From Tolypocladium sp. Sup5 PDA-1 (taxonomy: Eukaryota; Ascomycota; Sordariomycetes; Hypocreales; Ophiocordycipitaceae), in NCBI GenBank assembly GCA_000750105.3, contig JPHH03000032.1:124001-188000 (forward strand): a stretch of 64,000 bases of DNA, in the 5' to 3' direction. Positions 55,938-64,000 of the stretch are shown piece by piece (the first letter of the stretch is position 1; every line of letters begins with the position of its first letter). The position numbers were made by a program, and so were the translations under genes. The notes under the pieces are model-generated. The model was not told the DNA's origin. It ran no database searches and worked only from the letters and a program-made list of their open reading frames with translations.

Positions 55938-57537
55938 ATGGCTTCAGGACACAATGTACGTTCCTCCGACTTATTCATTCTTCGGCCAGCCTACTTACGG
56001 CCCATCAACAGGACCCGAAGCTGCTGTACGCGGTCGAGGGCATCAAGGCCTACCACATCGCCAATGGAACCGAGCAGTCGTTGACGCCAAACAGCCCGCA
56101 GACGCTGTCGCTGCTCATGGTCCCGACGTCCTCGGGCTTCGCTGATCCCTCTGGCGTCGGCTCCGGCGAGGAGGACTTCTACCTGCACCTCCACCTGCCC
56201 CCCGAGCTCGACCTGCCCATGCCCGCCACGACCCAGATCTACCACCAGCCGCCGACCAGCTACCTGATCCCGCGCTGGGACCTCGGGCCCGACAGCGGCG
56301 CTTTCACGCGCATCGAGTTCCCGGCCATTGGGAGCAGGCCCGGCGTGCAGGAGGACGTCGACACCTTTGAGACGATCCTGGCGCAGTGCACCGCGTTCCT
56401 CGAGCGCGCGCCGGCGCCTAGACCGAAGCAGTCCAAGGCGGCCGAGGCCAAGGCCATGGAGGCGGCTGGCGAGGAGCTGCCGCCGTATAACCCGGCCGAC
56501 TATACTCCCGGCGAGGGATACGTGCAGGGCAGCTCAAGCTCCAGCAAGGGGGGCAGGATCGTGCTCGTGGACGAGGAGGACGGCAGTGTCATCGGCGAGC
56601 TGAGCGATGGCTACCAGGTCGTCGAGGATGGTGCTGTCAGGCCGGGATCAAAAGGTACGCTTCTCTCTAGGGCTTTTTCCCGTGATGAGCTGTTTGCTGA
56701 TCATGTCCAGACCCCGTCGAAATTGCCCTGCCGTCCAACGGCACCCAAAACATCGCCGTCCAGCCCATGTCCATCGAGGACGAGCTGCATCCCGCGTACA
56801 AAAAGTCCTCCATCGTTACCACCGCCTCCAAGGCATCGCGCTTCCTCATCACGACGTCCGACTACGTCTCCAAGACGCTGCAGTCCCAGGCCGACGGCTT
56901 CACCAAGAGCACGCAGCCCGTTGCGAAGCCGGTGACGTTTAACCCGACCACGCACGCACACATCCGTCGCATCAACCAATTCTCCAACAAGGCCGCGGGC
57001 CTGTCCGCGACGACGGTCGGCTCCATCACCAAGGTTGCGCAGAACTTTGGCGCCCACGTCACGAAGCGCAAGGATGGTAGGGCCAGGGGCTACGACAAGG
57101 ACGGCAACGTCATTGACAGCTACAAGCCTGGCGTCCTTAACAAGAGTTTGATGGCGTTCAACACCGTCGTGGACGGCATGGAGCAGGCGGGCCGGACCCT
57201 TCTCACCGGCACGTCGTCGAGCATGACCACCGTCGTCGGACACCGCTGGGGCGCCGAGGCTGCCGAGGTGTCGAAGAACCTGGGCGGTGGCGTCAAGAAC
57301 GTGGGACTCGTCTACATTGACGTTACCGGCGTGTCGCGCCGCGCGATCCTCAAGGGCGTGGCAAAGGGCATGGTGGTGGGCAAGGTCAAGGGTGGCGGCC
57401 AGGTCATCGTGGGGGGCGACAACGGTGCCCTGGCCGCGGGAGGTAATGGAAATGGCAAGCAGGCCCAGAGCACGTACGGAGATACCACGAGCGTCGCCAG
57501 TGGATATGATCCCATGGGGAAAAAGCCGGCGTCGTAG
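55938..57537 (+). CDS. Senescence/spartin-domain protein
   Basis: Carries the senescence-associated domain found in plant ERD7 and animal spartin, proteins linked to lipid droplets and membrane remodelling. Exons are 55938-55955, 56012-56654 and 56711-57537, giving 495 aa. Exon 1 is six codons (MASGHN); the junction gives DPKLLYAVEGIKAYHI, a fungal hallmark. The N-terminal half has a beta-rich region (QTLSLLMVPTS, FYLHLHLPPELDLPM). The senescence domain covers about 250-460, with SIVTTASKASRFLITTSDYV, KAAGLSATTVGSITKVAQN and GVLNKSLMAFNTVVDGMEQ. It holds many Gly/Ala/Val-rich amphipathic helices, consistent with lipid association. The tail is Gly/Asn/Ser-rich. Introns are 56 nt each. The exact cellular role in fungi is unproven. 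Confidence 0.85.
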
Positions 57538-58334
57538 ATTGGGGTTTGGATGGAAGGGAAGGATAACGAACATGAATGAAAGACACTCCTGCGAACTGTT
57601 GGGCCTCGGATTCCTACTACTATTACAATTTGGCTCAAATTCAAGCACCTCGCAGTCTTTTTAAGAATACAAAGTGTAATGACCTATGCAATTATCTATA
57701 TTGAGGTATCGTGAGTTCATAAGCCAGCTGAAACGATGGAGTCTCACCTGGTCTTACATGGCAACTATGCCTTGCCAAAATAGAGCATCAATTGTGCTCT
57801 ATTTTGTGTATACCGAGCATCCAATGACAGAAATATCTCACAATGAATGGGCAGATGAGATACCCCGTCGGTTGCCACAGTGTAAGCTGGCATGTTGGGA
57901 GACTCGGGCAAAGGGAGTCACGTGCCAGCGCGGGACAACGATATCACGCGTCGCGAACCTGAACACCCCACCAAAGCTCCAGAGCTTCACCCCTGCGACC
58001 GCGATATGACGTCGCTGGGCTGCTTTGCGACCGGAGAGTAGCCTGGCTCTGATATCCTCTGTCCATCTGCGAATGACAGGATAGATTCGGCCTTGGGGAC
58101 AGAATCAGCAGGCAACGAAACGCGGTTGTAAGCCGGCCAACCCCCCCTTGGGCCCGCCTTCTGGGAGCTGGAATCAAGCGCTCATGTGTCGATACGAGCT
58201 CCTCGGCGTCATCATCCTCATTATTCAAGACATTGGCGACGCGATTAGGCCGAGCAGAGGGCGCAAAAAGTAACGAAGCCCCTTCATCTAAGCGCCCTCT
58301 AGCTAACCCGACGCAGACGCCTCGCTACCCAGCC
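57538..58334. other. Intergenic region
   Basis: 797 bp between the senescence-domain gene and the GCP4-like gene. The left part is relatively AT-rich 3' flank; the right part is promoter. No gene seen. Confidence 0.5.
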
Positions 58335-60688
58335 ATGCTCCACGAAATCCTCCTCTCCCTCTCGGGACACCCGTCCCCTCTCCTCCGGTCCCCCAACCCC
58401 GAGTCGCACGCTCTCGCCGGCGTCACTCCTCCCGAGCGCCAGCTGCTAGCCTCTGCCGCGCATCTCAGCGACATCCACATCAAGCTCATCACCTACACGT
58501 CACAGATATCCGCCTCCCACCCGTCCACCATATGTCGCGCCGTCGCCGCCGCCGTCCACTCGGTACACCTGTCAGCCTTTCAGCGAAAGGTGCTCGAGGT
58601 GGAGGAGAGCATATTGAAGGATGACCCGGCGCTGGTGGGCGCGTACAACATCGTGCCGCTGACGGCCGTCATGGGCGAGTTCCAGCCGTGGACGCGGCGG
58701 ATGGAGGGGCTGTGGGAGACGGTGCAGTTTATTATGGCACGGGAGGAGGATGCTGCGGCGTGTCAGGGGGCGGGATTGATTAACCGGCTGAGAACGGAGC
58801 TGCAGAGCGGATATCAGGACGTGGCAGAGACGGCGCTGAGCTTGGTGACGGTGGCGGAGACGGCGTGGTTGAAGCAGGTGTCCGCCTGGGTTCTCTACGG
58901 CCGACTACCGAGCTTTGGCGGGGGCGACTTCTTTGTTAAGGAGCCAGAAGCGCCCGAAGAGGTATTCCTGGCTTCGTCTCATTGAATGACCTGAAAACTA
59001 ACCGCTGGCAGGACTTCACTTGTGTTCCGGAGCGGCTGCCATCTTTTGTTACGCCGGCTACGGCCTCGTCAATGCTCTTTGTTGGTAAGTCGTTGAACCA
59101 CGTCCGAGCCATGGGCAACATCAGCTCTGGCGTGGGAGGGTTGCATCACATTTCGTCGAAACTCCAAGAGCTGGGGAGCCTGTCGTTTCCCTTGAACAGT
59201 GCCAGCTTCGCACGAACAATATCCTCCATCCGCCTGTCCCTCTCCGAGAACACTCTTCAAAAGATATTGCCACTGGCAAAGGTGGTTGAGATGCTGCAGT
59301 TGCTGCGCGAATTCTTTCTGCTCGGTCGTGGAGAGTTTGCCCTGGCTTTGACACATGAAGCGGATGAGAAGATACGGAACCGGTGGCGGAGGGCGGGAAA
59401 CCTCGCCTACGAAAAGGACGACGGCCTAAAGAACGTGACGGTCAAGGATGGCGAAGTCGCTGCAGTCCTGAGCAGGACGTGGGCCGTCCTGGCTTCGATG
59501 CAAGGGCAGCATGCCGAAGAGGACGAGCAGCTGGAACTGGCTCGCGATCTGTTACGGCTGCAACTGACCAAGTCGAGGCCCCCAACGCCCATGAACACTG
59601 AGCAAGGGCTGAGTGCTGAGGCTGCCAGGCTCTTGGAGACGACGCCATTCCGAGCCATGCTCTTCTCGGTGCCGGCGATGCTCTCCGTGGAGCTTCCGTC
59701 GCCTTTGGACATGGTCATTTCGCCGTCTGACCTCCAAATCTATTCTTGCATCAACTCTTATCTGCTATCTTTGCGGCGCGCCCATATCCGGCTGACGGAT
59801 CTGTGGAAGATAACCTCATTGAGGCGACACCATCCGGGTCCACGGGGAGCAGGAGAGCACGCCGTTCTGCTTCGGAAGCGGTGGTCAGCGCGGTCGTCTT
59901 CGATGCGGAGCTCGTGGACGACGGCCAGTGCTGCCATCTTTTTCCTGGGAGAGACGGAAGCCTATCTGCAGACGGAGATTGTTGAGGGCATGTGGGAAGC
60001 GTTCAACCATTGGCTTACAGGCGACGACGCACGGCGCGATCGACGAGACGGTGGTCGTTCTGGTGCAGTGACGCCGGCACGACATGCCACAGCCCAGGAT
60101 GGGACGGATAGCGAGGATGAAGATGAGGATGTGTTTATGTATGAGTGGAACCCCACGGATGAGAGGAAAGGGAAGGCGGGCCACAAGAAGCCTGCTCATG
60201 ATCCCCAGACCCTGTCCATCGCCCACACTCTCTACCTGCGCACGCTGGTTCATCGACTGCTTCTCACCCAGCGCACCTTTACCGAACCACTATACGCGCT
60301 TCTCATACACATCGACCACCTCGTCTCGCACATTCAGCGGCTGCATTCCATTTTCACATCCATCGATCTTGAGACAGACGCTGGGGTAGTCGACGCGTTT
60401 GTGGACCTGGAGCGAGAGGAACGCGAGGTGATGGCGCTGCTGCGCGGAGTAGAAGGCAAGGTCAGGAAGGGGATAGAAGAGGTGGTGGATGCGCTGCGGA
60501 CACTCGAAAGCGACTCGGACTTTTTAGCTGAGTGGGAGGCCGATGGAGCGATGGCTGGCGACGACGGGTCGAGCGAGGGCCAGGGATATGCGCCGGGGAG
60601 GATAGGGGGTGTGAACCGGCTGCTGATGAAGCTTGACTTTGGGAGCTGGCTGGGGAGTAGGCATGACGGTTGGGACTGGAATGAGTGA
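58335..60688 (+). CDS. Gamma-tubulin complex component, GCP4-like (Spc97/Spc98 family)
   Basis: Helical subunit of the gamma-tubulin ring complex, which nucleates microtubules at spindle pole bodies. Exons are 58335-58961 and 59012-60688, giving 767 aa. The N-terminus MLHEILLSLSGHPSPLL is the usual start of GCP4 orthologues. The N-terminal GRIP1 part includes YNIVPLTAVMGEFQPW, WLKQVSAWVLYGRLP and PSFVTPATASSMLFVGKSLN. The C-terminal GRIP2 part includes VELPSPLDMVISPSDLQIY, ETEAYLQTEIVEGMWEAFN and LTQRTFTEPLYALLIHIDHL. The linker near 59.83-59.93 kb is unusually Arg/Ser-rich (RRHHPGPRGAGEH) and could hide a further small intron. An acidic DSEDEDEDVF insertion follows. At this length GCP4 fits better than the larger GCP2, 3, 5 or 6. 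Confidence 0.85.
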
Positions 60689-61154
60689 TGAACCATGATG
60701 AGCATTGAATGGAGTTATGGATGCTGCCTCGGGATTTTGCAGTTCGCAGCACAGAGCCATGATACCTCTTGACTTGGGGAATAGCAGCAGGGGAGCACAT
60801 GTATGTGAGTGGTTATAATATCGTCATTGCCATGATCATTAACCGTACAATCCGCCCCCAAAAGATATGCGCCACATGTTGATTTCCGCGCAGAGATGCG
60901 ACCTGGTCCGCCAACGCCGTGTGCTCAATGCAATGCCAATGTTGCCATGCCCCAAATATCCTCAGCGATTCCGGCCCAAACACGACGCGGGAGCCACTGT
61001 TACACCCCTCGTACAAAAGAAAGAAAACGAAAATATGTCCAAGAATAAGATCCGCCCATGAAGCATGTCTGTTTGTAATGGTTCATTACCGTGAGCAACC
61101 CAGTGCCCGATGTAGATACTGTCGTAATAGATGCATGTATTGCTTCTGTCGATG
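60689..61154. other. Intergenic gap between convergent genes
   Basis: 466 bp between the 3' ends of the GCP4-like gene and the next minus-strand gene. Nothing notable seen. Confidence 0.55.
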
Positions 61155-62767
61155 TCAATAGACTGCAACTGTCCGCCCGAGCCGCAGCGGGCTGTGAGAG
61201 TGCTGGGTGGAGGGCCGTCGGGAGAAGAAGCCGCGGACACCGGTCTTGGACCGATCGCCGTCCGCGTCGCCGGCGCCGATGTGGGGCCTAGCCGGGAAGA
61301 GCGGGGCCGGCTTCTTGGTCTGCCAGCGCTCCCTAATGCAGTCGTCGACGAGTGCCATGAGGCCTGTGGCAACAATTACACTGCATTTCAGTCAGATTTA
61401 GTCATCTTGGGTTAATCTTGAGTATACAGGGGGTGTGCTTACTCGGCCACGTCCGTCACGGCCTCGACGACGGACCTGTCGCTGATCCACATGTAGCACG
61501 GCGGGATCCAGCCCCCGGCGCGCTCCTCGGCCTCGACCTGGTTCGGGCTGCGCACCTCGGGCACGACGTGCGCCACGGGGTCGGCCTCCCCGTCGCGCAC
61601 GAGGTGGAAGGACACGGTGCCGAGCGTCTTGTCGACGGCGCGCCGCCAGGCGTAGCTGCGCCCCCACCACCCGAACTCGTAGCGCTTGCCGTGGTGGCGG
61701 CGGCTGACGTCGACGCGCGCGTAGTTGCTGAACTCGAGCTTGATGGTGTCGGTGGGCACGAACAGCGACGTCGGCGGCGGCGGCTTCACGGACAGCGAGT
61801 TGCTGGAGGAGGCGGTCGAGCCGCGGCGGCTCCTGGACGAGGACAGCGCGGCGGAGTTGGCGGTGACGGTGCTGCCGCCGGCGCCGACGGAGGGCCGGCG
61901 CCGGTAGACGGACAACGAGGAGCGCGGGGAAGAGGACGAGTGGTTGGAGGATGACGCCGTGGACCGGCGGAAGGGCGTCTTGACGGAGCGCAGGGCCGCG
62001 GACACGGAGCGGGTGATGCCCCCCGTGGCGGCCGCGGCGCCGGAGGGTGCGGCATACGCGCGCTTGGAGAAGCACACCTCGCGGCCCGAGTCGCGGCAGT
62101 AGCGGCGCAGGGAGAAGTCGCGGCGCGCGAGGTCGTGCATGCGCAGGTGGAAGAGCTGCACGGTAGCCGCCCTCCGGGCCCGGCCGGCCCCCGGGGCGAC
62201 GACGGTCTCGACGCGCAGGTTCATGTTGCCGTCGGCGGTGGCGTCGTCGTGGCGCACGGAGAGGCGGTCCATGGACGGGAAGAGGCGGGCGAAGGTGTAG
62301 GGGTCCGAGGGCCAGAGGGCCGGGTCGGCGGCGGCGTGGCGGGTGCGGTAGGGGGGCAGGGCGGAGGGGATGGAGGCGTCGCCGGCGGCCGGGAGGTGGA
62401 TTGCGCGGGGGGTGTCGTCGGAGTCGGAGTCGGCGAGGGGGTTGTCGGGGTCGGGGTCGGAGAGGAGGGAGTCGTAGGTGTTGACGGAGGAGACGGAGGC
62501 GGAGGGCGAGGGGGGGAAGAAGGTGATTGTTGGGGGGTGGTCGTCTTGTTCTTGTTGTTCTTGTTCTTGTTCTTGTTCTTGTTGCTGGCGATGGCTTCGC
62601 TGTGCTGCGGCAGGGGGCTTGGTGGAGCTGCGGGAGGTGGGCGCTGTTGAGAGGTATTCATAAGAATCGGCGGATGATGATGACGATGATGAGGCCATTG
62701 AAGCTGTAGTCTCAGCGAGGGCTCTACTTTGCTCCCCGCGATGCTGTCTGTGTATGTGTGCCGCCAT
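61155..62767 (-). CDS. Uncharacterised Ser-rich protein
   Basis: Two exons, 62767-61443 and 61380-61155, giving 516 aa. The N-terminal third is disordered: Ser-run, then a Gln/Glu repeat (QQQEQEQEQEQQEQ) coded by a CTTGTT/TTCTTG-type hexanucleotide near 62545-62585, then Asp/Pro-rich sequence. The middle and end look globular, with SMDRLSVRHDD, TVQLFHLRMHDLARRDFSLRRY, REVCFSKRAY, FSNYARVDVSRRHHGKRYEFGWWG and SFHLVRDGEADPVAHVVPE, separated by a Ser-rich linker. The second exon adds VIVATGLMALVDDCIRERW and a basic tail. I recognise no named domain; the beta-rich tryptophan-containing core hints at a lipid- or membrane-associated fold, but that is guesswork. Later in-frame ATGs exist, so the true start could be shorter. 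Confidence 0.7.
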
Positions 62768-63910
62768 GACGATGGTGTAAGAGTGGTGCGAGTGTATCGT
62801 ACTTGCAGAGTCGATACACCAAGAGGGATGTGGCGGGCGCAATGGATATATAATGCCGGGGGATTTAGCGACAAGGGGCGGGCAGCAGGATCGGGGAAAC
62901 GCAAGGCCTTATGTACAGCCCATCTACAACGCGCACGCACGCAACAAAAGACGCTGGCAGGGTTGCGACCTTGCGATACATCATACAACACCGCCGCGGG
63001 CGAAACAGCCAGCGTGACCCGACCGACGACGCGACACCCCAAAGCTGCACCCCAGGAGCCCCGTCCCGATCCGCTGGGCAGACGACGACGACGCCGGCCG
63101 ACCCCTGCAACGGAGGGCAAGCCTCGGACAGGCGCAACTGGCTGCGGCGGGCGTGCGGAGCAGGCAGGATTTCGACTCTTCGCCTCGACGGGCGTTACTG
63201 GGTGGTTGGGATGGGACACGTCGGCGGCCAGGGAGGGCCGTGGAGGGAATGCCGAGGCGCTGGTTCCTAAAACGGAGGGACGAGGGACGAGGGACGGGGA
63301 GCGCGAGGCCAGGCGCTGGGAGGCAGAGAGCGGTTCGGACGCGCGATGGAGGCGTGCTGCAAGTGCCGGGCTCGGGTTGGGCCGAGTTGGTCACTAGCAC
63401 GCTTCGTCGTAAGCCCGTAAGGTATCCGTAAGGTAGTGTCTGCCTCGTGCTTGCTTGGCTGCTGCTGATGATTCACAGTGGGCAGCCTTCTCTGCTGATT
63501 ACCAACGGCGTGGTATGATTCCCTGCGCGGAGCATGCCACGACTCGGTGTTGTATGTAAGCCCTCGCTTGGGTCGCTCGGGAGACTGGCTATTATCGATC
63601 GGGTTTGCCCTCCGTGTTCTTCCTACGCCCTGCCCTGCCTGAGGCGGTTAGTTACCGCACAGCACCGCACAGCAACCCAGCTCCGCGGAGGGTGGAAAGC
63701 TGCGTGCAAGCTTCTACCGCGTAGCATCGGGCGCTCCTATTTGCTGTTTTCGCCGACCGAGCTGGAACGTTGTAGCTTGGTAATGGTCACCGAGAGGCGG
63801 GAAGCGCAGACGACGTTGAGCTCGGGCACAGCAGCGTCTGAGCAAGAGGCAGCGGACATCCGGAGAGAGGCGGAAGCCAGGCTGGACAGACAGTGCAGTG
63901 ATTATCATCG

Positions 63911-63941
<31 letters not shown>

Positions 63942-64000
63942 AGGCGTCCGCTGCTTAGGTAGGCACCTCAGTTCTCGTCGCTTCCCCCTAGTAGCGGCGC
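62768..64000. other. Right-edge non-coding sequence
   Basis: 1.2 kb holding the promoter of the minus-strand Ser-rich gene and no supportable gene. Overlapping open frames on both strands have no domain-like sequence. A long C homopolymer lies near the end. Confidence 0.5.
63911..63941. repeat. 31-base poly-C homopolymer
   Basis: An uninterrupted run of 31 C residues after attatcatcg, ending at aggcgtccg. Its exact length is likely to be uncertain in any assembly. Confidence 0.9.

Overview
The window is nuclear DNA of a filamentous ascomycete, most likely a Sordariomycete and plausibly Hypocreales. The evidence is the gene set (THO2, Met2, eIF2B-alpha, a fused ergothioneine synthase, a WSC-domain wall sensor, CSC1-like and OST-alpha-like membrane proteins), short GT-AG introns (mostly 50-100 nt) with CTAAC/CTGAC-like branch sites, and GC-rich coding sequence. 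I see no operons, CRISPR array, rRNA, convincing tRNA or recognisable transposon. The order-level placement is inference.

Layout. 0.5-10.5 kb: homoserine O-acetyltransferase (minus) diverges from the THO/TREX subunit THO2 (plus). 10.5-17.6 kb: an OST-alpha/TMEM184-type (DUF300) membrane protein and a WSC cell-wall sensor, with repeat-bearing spacers. 17.6-23.7 kb: 6.1 kb with no supportable gene. 23.7-32.9 kb: a membrane-anchored PI-PLC X-domain protein, a single-pass kelch/beta-propeller membrane protein and a CSC1/OSCA-type channel. 32.9-36.4 kb: another gene-poor stretch. 36.4-41.0 kb: an uncharacterised gene whose 5' part carries a stop codon and a frameshift, a PflX-type radical SAM enzyme with a mitochondrial-looking leader, and a coiled-coil protein. 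41.3-47.9 kb: a NECAP-like endocytosis protein (minus) divergent from eIF2B-alpha (plus), then the 11-exon ergothioneine synthase Egt1 (minus). 49.8-55.1 kb: two divergent uncharacterised genes, the second carrying an apparent -1 frameshift. 55.9-62.8 kb: a senescence/spartin-domain protein, a gamma-tubulin complex GCP4-like protein and an uncharacterised Ser-rich protein. The right edge is non-coding with a 31-base C run.

The genes are mostly unlinked housekeeping and membrane functions rather than one pathway. Themes are mRNA export, translation control, wall/membrane sensing (WSC, CSC1, kelch-TM, OST-alpha, PI-PLC), and sulfur metabolism (Met2 and Egt1, about 45 kb apart). I rebuilt exon structures by eye. 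In every multi-exon model except the frameshifted gene, the exon lengths sum to whole codons across all splice junctions. No model has transcript support.
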